Source of the DNA: JADLAT01 sp964348795
GTDB lineage: Bacteria; Pseudomonadota; Alphaproteobacteria; Micavibrionales; Micavibrionaceae
Assembly: GCA_964348795.1 (NCBI GenBank)
Contig: CAYGDY010000014.1
Span: forward strand, 1 to 61,722
Reading direction: 5' to 3'
Length of the DNA: 61,722 nucleotides
Position numbers and translations under genes: made by a program. The number at the start of each line of letters is the position of its first letter. Within the stretch, counting starts at the first letter, position 1. Under the pieces are notes generated by a model that worked only from the letters and a program-made list of their open reading frames with translations, had not been told where the DNA came from and searched no databases. Below are positions 8,439-18,101 of the stretch, in pieces.

Positions 8439-9626
8439 TCAAAGCGTTTGAAGCCATTCTGCTTCCAGCGCCTTGAGCTTTGCGCCCAAGGCCGGACCCG
8501 TTGTGTATCCGGCCTTGAGCAGATCCTCTCCCGTCACGGGAAAAACAGGGATGTCCTGAGTCCTGATCTTTTCCAGCCACGCGCCGATGTGCGCCTCCTG
8601 CCCCACCACCGGTCCCTGCGCCATGGCGATCAGGAATCCTTGCAGGGTGGTTTCGCGCCCCGCCCGATACAGGGCCCGCCTTTGCGCAGACTCCGTAACC
8701 GGAAGCTCTCCTGCCAAAATATTCTGGAGCGCAGAAATTTCCGCTTTCAGCTTGTTCGGCAGAACACAGCGTGTTTCGAGCGTTCCAAGATTGTCCTGTT
8801 GCCAGCCGCTTAAAACCCCGATCCGCGCCGACAGCGCCCCTGCCCCGTACGTATCCTGCAAGGCGCACAGCCGGTCCAGCACGTCAGGCTGATACGCCTT
8901 AAACCGAAACACCGGCAGAACATCATGCGCGCACATCAGCGCCAGAATTTCCACCACGCGCGGACCCATCAGGATTTTAAAAAACTCCTGTGATATCCGC
9001 TCGCGGGAGAGACACTCAAGGCTTAAGGCCGCATTCCGGCAAGCCACCAGCGCAGATTTATCCGGCGCGCCCGCACCATAGCGCCCGTAAAACCGGAAAT
9101 ACCGCAGGATCCGCAAAGCATCTTCGGCAATCCTCAAAGCCGAATCTCCCACAAAGACCACCCTGTGCGCTTCAAGATCGGCCAGCCCCGCCCCCAAAGG
9201 GTCATAGACTTGCCCCTCATGATCCGCCAGCAGGGTGTTCATCGTAAAATCTCGCCTCTGTGCATCGGCCACCCAATCCTGTGTATAGGCCACGACCGCA
9301 TGTCGCCCGTCGGTTTCGAGATCCTGCCGCAAGGTTGTAATTTCATAGGATAGCCCGTGCAGAACAGCCATGACGGTGCCATGGGAAAGCCCCGTGGGCA
9401 GGCACAAAATTCCCGATTCCGCCATCACATGCATCACCGTTTCGGGGGGCAGAAGCGTTGCAATATCCACATCCGAAACCGGTTCCCCCAGCACCGCATT
9501 GCGGACACACCCCCCTACAAAACGGGCATTTTCATGTCCCAAAACCGCCATCACGCGCTGTGTTTCCGGACGGGTAAGCCAGTCTTGCGCGGAAATCCGG
9601 ACAGAACTGGGAATTATCTGTGGCAT
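8439..9626 (-). CDS. cca: CCA tRNA nucleotidyltransferase / poly(A) polymerase family
   Basis: This 395-residue class II nucleotidyltransferase adds or repairs the 3' CCA end of tRNAs. The head domain has RFVGGCVRN (about 36-43) and the metal-binding pair SDVDIAT (D52, D54), then RRDFTMNTL and the neck motif LRILRYFRFYGRYG. The canonical RD of the GGxVRD box is RN here (N43), a modest deviation. The C-terminal half is helical and divergent. The ATG at 9626 is the natural start. Two tRNAs in this window encode their own CCA, so repair is a likely role. Confidence 0.88.
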   Translation of the reverse strand: MPQIIPSSVRISAQDWLTRPETQRVMAVLGHENARFVGGCVRNAVLGEPVSDVDIATLLPPETVMHVMAESGILCLPTGLSHGTVMAVLHGLSYEITTLRQDLETDGRHAVVAYTQDWVADAQRRDFTMNTLLADHEGQVYDPLGAGLADLEAHRVVFVGDSALRIAEDALRILRYFRFYGRYGAGAPDKSALVACRNAALSLECLSRERISQEFFKILMGPRVVEILALMCAHDVLPVFRFKAYQPDVLDRLCALQDTYGAGALSARIGVLSGWQQDNLGTLETRCVLPNKLKAEISALQNILAGELPVTESAQRRALYRAGRETTLQGFLIAMAQGPVVGQEAHIGAWLEKIRTQDIPVFPVTGEDLLKAGYTTGPALGAKLKALEAEWLQTL

Positions 9627-9771
9627 CCTTGCGCTTTCATCTTTTCAAAACCCTAAACTAGCCTATAGTTATTTCGTGTAAAATATCATCCTTTTCGTCA
9701 TCCCGTGAGCGTTTTGCGAAGTAAAACCGGCAGGATCCATAAAAAAGTTGCGATAAATACAGGAATATACG

Positions 9772-10767
9772 ATGACCCAATCCGCCGCGTCCCAGAAACC
9801 CGAAGCGTATTTTTCCGAAGGGGCTGAAAAACTCTCCCGTGCCCTGCGGGAAATTGAAAAAACCATTCTCGGGCAACGGGGCGTAATAGAAAACACGCTT
9901 GTCACGCTGGCCTGCGGGGGGCACGTCCTCCTGATCGGCGTGCCAGGGTTGGCCAAAACATTGCTCGTTGAAACCACAGCGACCGTTCTGGGTCTATCGA
10001 CCAACCGCATTCAGTGCACGCCGGACCTGATGCCCGCCGATATTCTGGGCTCTGAAGTTCTCGAAGACTCCGGCGATAAAAAGCGCAGTTTCCGGTTTAT
10101 CAAGGGACCTGTCTTTACCCAGCTTCTTATGGCCGATGAAATCAACCGCGCCAGCCCGCGCACCCAATCAGCCCTTTTGCAAGCCATGCAGGAGCGGACC
10201 GTCAGCACGGGGGGCACGACCCGTCCCCTGCCCGATCCCTTTCATGTGCTGGCCACACAAAACCCCATCGAACAGGAAGGCACCTATCCCCTGCCCGAAG
10301 CGCAATTGGACCGTTTTTTGATGCAGGTGGATGTCACATACCCCGACAGCGAAGCAGAGCGTGCCATATATCTGGCCACCACCACTGGCACGCCGGACAA
10401 GCCCGAACCCGTTATGACGCCTGCGGATCTCCTGAACATTCAACAGCTCGTCCGCGCCCTGCCGATCGGGGAACAGGTTGTGACAGCAATTCTCGCCCTG
10501 GTCCGCCGTGCCCGCCCCTCGGAGGCCGATGCGCCCGATATCGTGCAAAAATATGTGAGCTGGGCCCCGGGCCCGCGCGCAGGGCAGGCCCTGATGCTGG
10601 CCTGTCGCGCCAAGGCCCTGCTGGAAGGCCGGACGGCCCCTTCCGTAGACGATGTTGTCGCACTGGCGGTCCCCGTCCTTCAGCACCGCATGGCCCTGAC
10701 ATACAAGGCAAAATCAGACGGGATGGACAAGACCCGTTTGATCCGGACCCTTGCGGAAAGCCTGTAA
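9772..10767 (+). CDS. MoxR-family AAA+ ATPase
   Basis: This is a 331-residue MoxR ATPase. It has Walker A GVPGLAKT (56-63), Walker B LLMADEIN (D121-E122), the MoxR-typical RASPRTQSALLQAMQE after it, sensor 1 in ATQNPIEQEGTYPLPEAQLD, and a C-terminal helical lid. MoxR proteins are thought to act as chaperones or activators of vWA and membrane proteins encoded beside them. It leads a four-gene plus-strand operon with DUF58, BatA-like and vWA/amidotransferase-like genes. A ribosome site AGGAA precedes the ATG. Confidence 0.93.
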   Translation: MTQSAASQKPEAYFSEGAEKLSRALREIEKTILGQRGVIENTLVTLACGGHVLLIGVPGLAKTLLVETTATVLGLSTNRIQCTPDLMPADILGSEVLEDSGDKKRSFRFIKGPVFTQLLMADEINRASPRTQSALLQAMQERTVSTGGTTRPLPDPFHVLATQNPIEQEGTYPLPEAQLDRFLMQVDVTYPDSEAERAIYLATTTGTPDKPEPVMTPADLLNIQQLVRALPIGEQVVTAILALVRRARPSEADAPDIVQKYVSWAPGPRAGQALMLACRAKALLEGRTAPSVDDVVALAVPVLQHRMALTYKAKSDGMDKTRLIRTLAESL

Positions 10768-10780
10768 GATCCCATATCGT

Positions 10781-11647
10781 ATGAAACAGCTCTTCTCGCC
10801 CAGACCCCTCGCAGAAACACTGGCTTCCCAAAGCCCCGACCTCAAAACGCTGGCGATGGACATCGCCTGTCAGGTTCTGCACGGGGCGCACGGACGCAAG
10901 ACATCCGGCACGGGGGAACAATTCTGGCAATTTCGGGAATACCAGTCCGGCGACGCCCTGCCCGCGATTGACTGGCGACAAAGCGCCAAGACAGACCGTC
11001 TGTACATCCGCCAGACAGAGCAACAAAAAGCGCAGAGTTTTTATTTCTGGTGCAAACAAGACCCCGACATGGATTTTTGTTCCGCCACGGCCCCCCGCTC
11101 GAAGCACCAAACCGCCAGCATTCTGGCCCTGACACTGGCAATTCTCCACATACAGGCCGGCGAGAGCGTAGGCTACAGCACCGCTGTGCGGGCCAGTCAT
11201 TCGGAAAACACCCTTCAGGCGCTGGAATCGGCACTCGAAAACCGGACAGACCCTGAATCCCTTCCGCCGGAGTCCCTTGCCACCCTGCCCCGTCACGCCG
11301 CATTGTACCTGTTCAGTGATTGTCTGGAGCCCCTCGAAGCCCTCGCCTCTGCGATCACACCGCTTCTCTCCAGAACCCGCAATATCACGCTGATCCAGAT
11401 TTTGGATCCGGCCGAACGGACCTTTCCATACAAGGGCCGGATCCTGTTCAAAAACACCGGTGGCACAGATATGATCCTGACACCGAATGCGGAATCGGTT
11501 CAAAAAGACTTTCAGGGCCGCATGAGAAAACACATAGAATCTATTGATAGATTTTGTAAAAAAGAAAATATAGCATTTCTATCTTGCACCACGAATGAAC
11601 CGCTTTTGCACCCCATACTGGAGATCGGGAGGCTCGCCAGCCCATGA
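10781..11647 (+). CDS. DUF58 domain protein
   Basis: This 288-residue protein carries the DUF58 signature FREYQSGDALPAIDWRQSAK (about 47-66), followed by a vWA-like fold. DUF58 proteins are regular partners of MoxR ATPases; their biochemical role is unsettled. No membrane segment is evident, unlike many longer DUF58 proteins. The ATG at 10781 is chosen because an earlier TTG would overlap moxR. It overlaps the next gene by 4 nt (ATGA). Confidence 0.88.
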   Translation: MKQLFSPRPLAETLASQSPDLKTLAMDIACQVLHGAHGRKTSGTGEQFWQFREYQSGDALPAIDWRQSAKTDRLYIRQTEQQKAQSFYFWCKQDPDMDFCSATAPRSKHQTASILALTLAILHIQAGESVGYSTAVRASHSENTLQALESALENRTDPESLPPESLATLPRHAALYLFSDCLEPLEALASAITPLLSRTRNITLIQILDPAERTFPYKGRILFKNTGGTDMILTPNAESVQKDFQGRMRKHIESIDRFCKKENIAFLSCTTNEPLLHPILEIGRLASP

Positions 11648-14328
11648 ATGCTCTCTTTGGCGCTCTGAGCTTTCTGAATCCACTGGCCTTCTGGGCCTTG
11701 CCAGCCCTGCCTGTTTTATATGTTCTCCTGAAACTCATGCCGCCTGCGCCGCAAACAATGATCTTTCCGCCTCTGCGTTTTTTGAAAGACCTGACATCTC
11801 ACACCCGTACGCCTGCCCGCACGCCCTGGTGGATTGTGTTGTTGCGCCTCCTGCTCCTGCTCCTGCTGATTTTTGCCGGTGCCAGACCCGTGTTGAACGC
11901 CACACCGCCTCTGACCCAAAGCGGTCCCTTGCGCCTTGTGATTGACACAGACTGGTCCAGTGCCGCGCACTGGAGTGCCATCACCGCCGAAGCACAGAAA
12001 TGGTTTGCCATGGCGCAGAAAGAACAGCGCCGTGTCAGCCTGATGACAACCGCCGAAGACAGCCAGAGCCAGACTTTTTTTCAGGAACGGCCCGTGACGC
12101 AGGCCGATCTCAAAGCCCTCCGGCCGCACCCGTGGTTTTCCGATCTGAACGCCCTCAAGCCTGATCCGGCCTTCAGGGGCACCACCATCTGGCTTTCCGG
12201 CGGTCTGGAACAGGACGGGCAAAACGCACTGGCCAAAACCCTCGCACGACAAGGGCCGCTTCTCGTGATTATCCCCGAAGAACAGACCCTGCCTCTGATC
12301 CTCGAAAAACCGGAACACACCACGACCGGCCTGCGCGTGCGCCTTGACGGCCCCCGCAATGTGGCGCATACGGGCCCGATCACCCTGCAGTTTCTGGACA
12401 GAAAGAACCATATCATTGACGAGGAAACAGACACGCCCTCCGGCACCGCCTTTCCTTTCACGCAGGACATATCCCTGCCCGACTCCCTGCGCAAGACCGT
12501 TGCCGGATACCGGATCGCAGGCCAGCAAGGCGCGCAGGCACTCTACCTGACAGACGGAGGTGACGCCCCCAAAACCGTTGCCATCGTCACGGACACGGCC
12601 CCGCATGAGACACAGGCGCTCGGCGCAGACGCCTTTTATCTCTCGAAGGCTCTGGAACCCTACGCCACAGTGCTGACAGGGCCTCTGCCCACGCTCCTGC
12701 CACATCATCCGGCTGTCATCATTCTGCCGGATATCGGCGCCATGCCGGAGACTGACCTGAACGCACTGGATACATGGGTCAGGCAGGGTGGTCTCCTTCT
12801 GCGCTTTGCAGGCCCCCGCATGACGCAAGCCACACAGCCCCTTCCCCTCACACCGGTCCCCTTGCGCACCCATTCCCGCACCATGGCGGGACGCTTGAGC
12901 TGGGACACCGCCCAACCCCTCAATGCCTTTGAAAAGACCAGCCCCTTTTACGGGATTCCCGTCCCGCCGGATGTGACAGTACGGGGCCAGCTTCTGGCCG
13001 AACCCACACCGGATCTGGCTATGCATACATGGGCCACCTTGCGGGACGGGACGCCCTTCATCACGGGCACATCCCACGAAGCAGGCCTGTTACTCATGAT
13101 CCACACCACAGCGGGACCCGCCTGGAGCACCCTGCCGCTGTCCGGCCTGTATATTCCGCTCCTGAAACGGATTGTAAAACTCTCGAACGAGCCGGCGCAG
13201 GCCGCCCGTCCACAAAACGGTCTTCTGCGCCCGATCCGTCTTCTGGATGGCTTCGGACAATTCCAGACTCCTGCGCCGGAGACTCTGCCCATCGATTCCA
13301 TCGCCTTTGAAAAAACACCGCCCTCCCCCGCGCATCCGCCCGGTTTTTACGGACAGACGCATATGCAAAGCATGCGCAACCTGTCCTCCTTCATTCCACA
13401 GATATCCGCCCTGAAAACCCTGCCGGAGGCCACGACCTTCCAGACATATCGCCCTGCACAGGAACAAGAGCTTTTTCCGGCTTTGCTCTGCGGGGCCTTT
13501 TTTCTCCTCCTGCTTGATACGGGGGTTTTGCTTGTGCTCTCCTTTCAGAATCCGGCGAAGATCCGCACAGCGCTGGTTCTTCTGCTCTGCCTTCTCCCGT
13601 GGCAGGGCACACATGCCACAGAACCTGCCTCGCTTCCTTACGCCGAACGTCTTTCCCTGGCCTTCCTCCTCACGGGCAATGCCGCGCTGGATACCCAGAG
13701 CCGGAAAGGTCTGGAGAATCTCTCTGCCATCCTGCGCGACCGGACCTCTGCCGAAGTCGAGCACGTGGTGGGCGTTGATCCCGCCCATGACCCGCTGGTC
13801 TTCTTCCCGCTGATCTACTGGCCAGTGACACCCGCGCAAGGGCCTCTCTCATCCGAAGCCCTCCAAAATCTGCAGTCCTATCTCGATCATGGCGGGATAT
13901 TGCTGATTGACACAAAAGATGGTGCACATGACCTCTCGATGACCCGCGCTTCGGGTCTGCAGGCTTTGAACGCCCTTGACATCAAACCCCTGATCCCTCT
14001 GCCGAAAGACCATGTACTGGGGAAAAGTTTTTACCTGCTCAAGGATTTTCCAGGCCGCTATACCGGTACCCCCCTGTGGGTCGAGGGTCAAAGCACGGGC
14101 GGACGGGATGGCGTCTCCTCTATCCTGCTCGGGAGCCATGACTGGGCAGGGATCTGGGCCGATACCGCCATAAAAACGATAGGTCAGCGCCACTATATGA
14201 TCGGCGGGACCCCGCAACAGGAATACGCCATGCGGAGCGGGGTCAATATGGTGCTGTATGCACTGACCGGCAATTACAAAGCCGATCAGGTGCATGTGTC
14301 GCACATTCTGGAGCGATTGGGAAAATAA
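11644..14328 (+). CDS. BatA-like N-terminal / DUF4159 membrane protein
   Basis: This 894-residue protein starts with the BatA/aerotolerance-regulator N-terminal module: two hydrophobic helices (about 13-31 and 63-80) around a short cytoplasmic loop. A degenerate vWA-like segment follows, in which DTDWSS (D101-S106) stands where a metal-site DxSxS would be. A further hydrophobic region lies near residues 610-650. The C-terminal 220 residues match DUF4159, including FFPLIYWPVT and LQSYLDHGGILLIDTKDG. The architecture is common in alphaproteobacterial moxR operons. It is probably a large inner-membrane and periplasmic component of a MoxR-assisted complex related to envelope stress; that role is inferred from context. 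Confidence 0.85.
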   Translation: MNALFGALSFLNPLAFWALPALPVLYVLLKLMPPAPQTMIFPPLRFLKDLTSHTRTPARTPWWIVLLRLLLLLLLIFAGARPVLNATPPLTQSGPLRLVIDTDWSSAAHWSAITAEAQKWFAMAQKEQRRVSLMTTAEDSQSQTFFQERPVTQADLKALRPHPWFSDLNALKPDPAFRGTTIWLSGGLEQDGQNALAKTLARQGPLLVIIPEEQTLPLILEKPEHTTTGLRVRLDGPRNVAHTGPITLQFLDRKNHIIDEETDTPSGTAFPFTQDISLPDSLRKTVAGYRIAGQQGAQALYLTDGGDAPKTVAIVTDTAPHETQALGADAFYLSKALEPYATVLTGPLPTLLPHHPAVIILPDIGAMPETDLNALDTWVRQGGLLLRFAGPRMTQATQPLPLTPVPLRTHSRTMAGRLSWDTAQPLNAFEKTSPFYGIPVPPDVTVRGQLLAEPTPDLAMHTWATLRDGTPFITGTSHEAGLLLMIHTTAGPAWSTLPLSGLYIPLLKRIVKLSNEPAQAARPQNGLLRPIRLLDGFGQFQTPAPETLPIDSIAFEKTPPSPAHPPGFYGQTHMQSMRNLSSFIPQISALKTLPEATTFQTYRPAQEQELFPALLCGAFFLLLLDTGVLLVLSFQNPAKIRTALVLLLCLLPWQGTHATEPASLPYAERLSLAFLLTGNAALDTQSRKGLENLSAILRDRTSAEVEHVVGVDPAHDPLVFFPLIYWPVTPAQGPLSSEALQNLQSYLDHGGILLIDTKDGAHDLSMTRASGLQALNALDIKPLIPLPKDHVLGKSFYLLKDFPGRYTGTPLWVEGQSTGGRDGVSSILLGSHDWAGIWADTAIKTIGQRHYMIGGTPQQEYAMRSGVNMVLYALTGNYKADQVHVSHILERLGK

Positions 14329-14331
14329 CAG

Positions 14332-16410
14332 ATGTTCTCCGCGCTTCATATCCATTTTGATCCTCTGGTTCCTGTCATTTGGTTGGCGTTTTGGGCCTGC
14401 CTCATGTGCGGGCTTCTCGGGTTTTTGTACTGGCGGACACGATGCTCTGTCCTGCTTCGCAGTTTGACCGCTCTGTTTTTTGTGTTTGCCCTGAGCCAGC
14501 CCATGCTCCGGCAGGAAACGCGCATCCCGCAAACCAGCATCGCAACCATTATCGTAGACCAGAGCCAGAGCCAGAATTTTGGGCACCGCAAGGAGAGAAC
14601 CCAAAAGGCCCTTGATACGCTCCAGACCGCCCTCAAAAGCATGGGTTCATTGGAAACACGGGTGGCCTACGGGCCCGAGAATGGCGCGCTGGCCTCACAG
14701 ACCGATCTCTTTCATACATGGGAAACCCTGACCCGCGACATACCGGAACACCGCAGAGCCGCAACATTTTTTATCACAGACGGGCAAATCCACGATCTCC
14801 CTTCGCTTGACTCTTTGCCTGCGCAGACCGAACCGCTCCATGTTCTTCTGACCGGAGAAAAAAAGGAACCGGACCGCAGGATCACCCTGCTCAGTCTCCC
14901 CCGCTTCGGGCTGATCGGAAAACCCGCGACCGTGACCTACAAAATTGAGGACAGCCTTGCCGGACAGATCGGGGGCAAGAGCGCAAAGCCGGTGCGCGTG
15001 ACCCTCGAACAAGCCGGAGAACCGCTGGAGGATTTTTTTGTGACAACGGGCGAAACACAAACCCTCTCGCTTCCGGTTGCGCAAGCGGGGCAGAATATTT
15101 TTACCCTCTCCGTTGCACCGCTTGAACGGGAACTGACCCTGCAGAACAATCAGGTCATTCTGGATGTTCAGGGCGTGCGGGACCAGCTCAAAGTCCTGCT
15201 GGTCTCTGGAAAACCGCATGCAGGGGCACGGGTCTGGCGGGATCTTCTGACATCCGATCCGGCGGTAGATCTGGTGCATTTTACCATCCTGCGGGAGCCC
15301 GACAAAATCGATTCCATTCCTACGAATCAGCTCTCCCTGATTGCCTTCCCCTTCGAGGAGCTGTTCGAGACCAAGCTCTATGATTTTGACCTCATCATCT
15401 TTGACAGTTACCGCATGAACAATGTCCTGCCCGATCACTATTTCGAGAATATCGTACGATATGTGAAAAACGGCGGGGCCTTTCTGGAGGTCAGCGGTCC
15501 GGACTTTGCAGGTCCGCATTCCGTGGCACGCTCCCCGCTCGGGGCCATTCTGCCTGGCCGTCCGGCGGGGCCTGTTTATAATGGCGTGACCCGCCCCGTG
15601 CTCACACCGCAAGGCACAACCCATCCCGTGACGCAGAACCTCCAGCCCCCTGAATCCGCCCCGTGGGGGCCATGGCTTCGCACGATTCCGCTACAAAAAA
15701 TACACGGTGAAACCCTGATGACAGCCGGAGAGCACGCTGACCCGCTCCTGATCCTCGACCGGATCGAAAAAGGGCGCGTGGCGCAGATTGCCAGCGATCA
15801 AATCTGGCTCTGGGCCAAGGGCTATCAAGGCGGAGGCCCGCATGCCGAACTCTTGCGCCGGATCATCCACTGGCTCATGAAGGAGCCGGAGCTGGACGAA
15901 CGGGCCTTGCGTGTGCAGGTGGACGGCGTCCGTATAACCCTGCGCAAATCCCGTTTTGAGAACACAGCCTTTGATCTGACCGTTACCAGACCCGACGGGA
16001 CCACCGTCCCCCTGGCCCTTGCACCCGATCCAAACGGATTCCTGACGGCGCATCTGCAGGCCGACCAGCAGGGCATTTACCGCTTTCAAAGTCCGGAAGG
16101 CGAAACACGCTTTGCGGTGATCGGCGAAACACAATCCCTTGAAAGCCGTCATATTCAAAGCACGGAAGAGATCATGGCGCCATTCGCAAAGGCCACAGAC
16201 GGCGGCATCTTCTGGCTTTCCGAACACTTTCCAGCCTTGCGCCGGACGGGAGAAACCGGCCTGGCCCACGGGGCACACTGGGCCGGCCTGCGGGATCTGC
16301 ACCCCTCCACATTGGCAGGCATCACCGAAATACCCCTGCTTCCGTTCTGGCTGACAAGCCTGCTTCTGGGAATCGCAGGCTTGCTCTGTTGGTGGAAAGA
16401 AGGCCGCTGA
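14332..16410 (+). CDS. Membrane protein with vWA-like and glutamine amidotransferase-like domains
   Basis: This 692-residue protein is the last gene of the moxR operon, 3 nt after the previous stop. Two N-terminal hydrophobic helices (about 13-33 and 40-55) precede a vWA-like domain with an intact DxSxS metal-site motif (D76, S78, S80, in VDQSQSQ) and a later FITDGQIHD. The middle part (about 280-400) has a class I amidotransferase-like fold around FDLIIFDSYRMNNV and YVKNGGAFLEVSGPDF, with no obvious catalytic Cys. A final hydrophobic helix (about 668-686) ends in a short basic tail. So the operon appears to pair one degenerate and one complete vWA-type site. Confidence 0.8.
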   Translation: MFSALHIHFDPLVPVIWLAFWACLMCGLLGFLYWRTRCSVLLRSLTALFFVFALSQPMLRQETRIPQTSIATIIVDQSQSQNFGHRKERTQKALDTLQTALKSMGSLETRVAYGPENGALASQTDLFHTWETLTRDIPEHRRAATFFITDGQIHDLPSLDSLPAQTEPLHVLLTGEKKEPDRRITLLSLPRFGLIGKPATVTYKIEDSLAGQIGGKSAKPVRVTLEQAGEPLEDFFVTTGETQTLSLPVAQAGQNIFTLSVAPLERELTLQNNQVILDVQGVRDQLKVLLVSGKPHAGARVWRDLLTSDPAVDLVHFTILREPDKIDSIPTNQLSLIAFPFEELFETKLYDFDLIIFDSYRMNNVLPDHYFENIVRYVKNGGAFLEVSGPDFAGPHSVARSPLGAILPGRPAGPVYNGVTRPVLTPQGTTHPVTQNLQPPESAPWGPWLRTIPLQKIHGETLMTAGEHADPLLILDRIEKGRVAQIASDQIWLWAKGYQGGGPHAELLRRIIHWLMKEPELDERALRVQVDGVRITLRKSRFENTAFDLTVTRPDGTTVPLALAPDPNGFLTAHLQADQQGIYRFQSPEGETRFAVIGETQSLESRHIQSTEEIMAPFAKATDGGIFWLSEHFPALRRTGETGLAHGAHWAGLRDLHPSTLAGITEIPLLPFWLTSLLLGIAGLLCWWKEGR

Positions 16411-16439
16411 GCATGGGAAAAAGACACCACAGGCCCTGC

Positions 16440-18101
16440 CTACCCTTGCAATATTTTCTGCAACACATCCCCGAGCGTTTTTTGTAACACCGGTTTATGT
16501 AACACCGCCTTGATGGAATTATGGCGCGCCATGAATTCTTCGAGTGCCTCCTGACTATAGCCCGACAGCAGGACAAACGGGAGATCCGGAAAATCGTGAT
16601 ACGCCTCGAACACCAATTCCAGTCCCGTCATTTTTGCCATGTTCTGGTCTGTGAGCACCAGATCAATTTCATCGGGCTTTTCCCGCAGGAGATCGAGCGC
16701 CTCAAGGCCATTTTCAACGCACAGGACATCATACCCCAGACGGGTCAGCATCGTGTGAGTCATCAGACGGACCTCGGCCTGATCCTCAACCAGCAATATC
16801 CGCCCGCCGGATGATTTGAAAGCGCCCTCTTCCCCCGAAACATCCTGAAAAGACAGCCCATCCGGTATGGCAGGAAAATACAGGGAAAAGACGGTCCCCT
16901 GCCCGATTGTACTCTCCAAAAGCAAGGCCCCGCGATGGCCGCCCACAACGCCATGCACCGTTGAAAGCCCCAGCCCCGTCCCCTTGTCGACCGGCTTCGT
17001 TGTAAAGAAAGGCTCGAACACATGTTCCATCACTGTGCGGGACATCCCAACACCGGTATCCGAAATTTTCAAAACATAATAGGGCATGTCTCCCACCACG
17101 CGTCCCAAAATCAAACGGGTCTGGTTCGGGCCCACTTCATCGATCCGGATCGGCGGCATCTCCCTGGGATCGGGCAATTCTTCCATGACAAAATCCGGCG
17201 GAAACACAGCCCGCACATCCGAGGGTTTCAGGGATATTTCCAGTCGCCCCCTGTCGTCCTGCATGGCATCTTTTGCATTCACACACAGGTTCATCACCAC
17301 TTGCGAAATCTGGGTTGCATTACCCATAATACATGCTGGTCCGGAGAGAATATCCGTCTTCACTTCTATGGTTTTCGGGAGACTTGCCTGAAGCATGGAA
17401 AGACTTTCCTGCAAGGGGCCCCGCATATCCAGTGTTTCGATACCACTGTCACTCCGGCGCGAAAATGACAGGATTTTATCGACAAGCGCCTTGGCCTGCT
17501 TTCCGGCCTGCAGAATGTTCTGGGAAAAGGCCTTTTGCTGGGGGCGATCTTCCAGATCCTCAATCAAAAACTCGGCATAGCCGTTCATCGCGGCTAAGAT
17601 ATTATTGAAATCATGTGCAATCCCCCCTGCCAGACGCCCGATAGCTTCCATCTTCTGGGCCTGATACAGCTGATCCTGCATGTCTTTTTTTTCCTGATCT
17701 GTTTTCAAAATCGTTATCAGGCGCTCTTCCAGCAATTTCAGGGAGACTTTTTTTTCACCGTTCAACATTTCCAGACGCTTGACCTTGTCGGCATTCAACA
17801 CCACCAGAACAAAACCCAAAAGCCCCATGAGCGTCACGGACCAATACAGCCATTGCGACATTTCAGCGGTGCGGCGTGACAAGGCCAGAACCTCCTGCCC
17901 CTCTACCAGATGTTCCTCCGCATCTCTGGTGTCCTCCAGATAATGCGCCATAAGGCGTTCATAATGATCCTGAAGATTTCTATGTTCAGCTGTCAAACGC
18001 ACGGTTGAATGAATGGCCACCAGACTGAAAATCAAGACCACCAGAGCAGGCACAAAATCACGCACAACACTGCTTTTCCTGAAAAACGCCCTCATTGTCA
18101 A
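16440..18101 (-). CDS. Hybrid sensor histidine kinase
   Basis: This 553-residue protein has two membrane helices (about 15-33 and 86-104) bounding a short periplasmic helical stretch of about 50 residues, too small for a classical sensor domain. A coiled coil (about 106-145) leads to the phosphoacceptor box with H163 in GGIAHDFNNIL. The ATPase domain has NLCVNAKDAM (N box), DTGVGM and GTGLGLSTVHGVV. A C-terminal receiver carries D485 in VLTDQN. It overlaps the response regulator gene upstream by 4 nt, so the pair is one operon. The internal receiver suggests a relay or self-inhibition. The signal is unknown. Confidence 0.92.
   Translation of the reverse strand: MTMRAFFRKSSVVRDFVPALVVLIFSLVAIHSTVRLTAEHRNLQDHYERLMAHYLEDTRDAEEHLVEGQEVLALSRRTAEMSQWLYWSVTLMGLLGFVLVVLNADKVKRLEMLNGEKKVSLKLLEERLITILKTDQEKKDMQDQLYQAQKMEAIGRLAGGIAHDFNNILAAMNGYAEFLIEDLEDRPQQKAFSQNILQAGKQAKALVDKILSFSRRSDSGIETLDMRGPLQESLSMLQASLPKTIEVKTDILSGPACIMGNATQISQVVMNLCVNAKDAMQDDRGRLEISLKPSDVRAVFPPDFVMEELPDPREMPPIRIDEVGPNQTRLILGRVVGDMPYYVLKISDTGVGMSRTVMEHVFEPFFTTKPVDKGTGLGLSTVHGVVGGHRGALLLESTIGQGTVFSLYFPAIPDGLSFQDVSGEEGAFKSSGGRILLVEDQAEVRLMTHTMLTRLGYDVLCVENGLEALDLLREKPDEIDLVLTDQNMAKMTGLELVFEAYHDFPDLPFVLLSGYSQEALEEFMARHNSIKAVLHKPVLQKTLGDVLQKILQG

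Noticed and set aside
11716..13077. A 453-codon open frame on the minus strand opposite the BatA-like gene
   Set aside because: It is antisense to a clear coding region, has Cys/Gly-rich nonsense composition and no ribosome site. Similar long antisense frames opposite the DUF58 gene, glpX and plsX were left out for the same reason.
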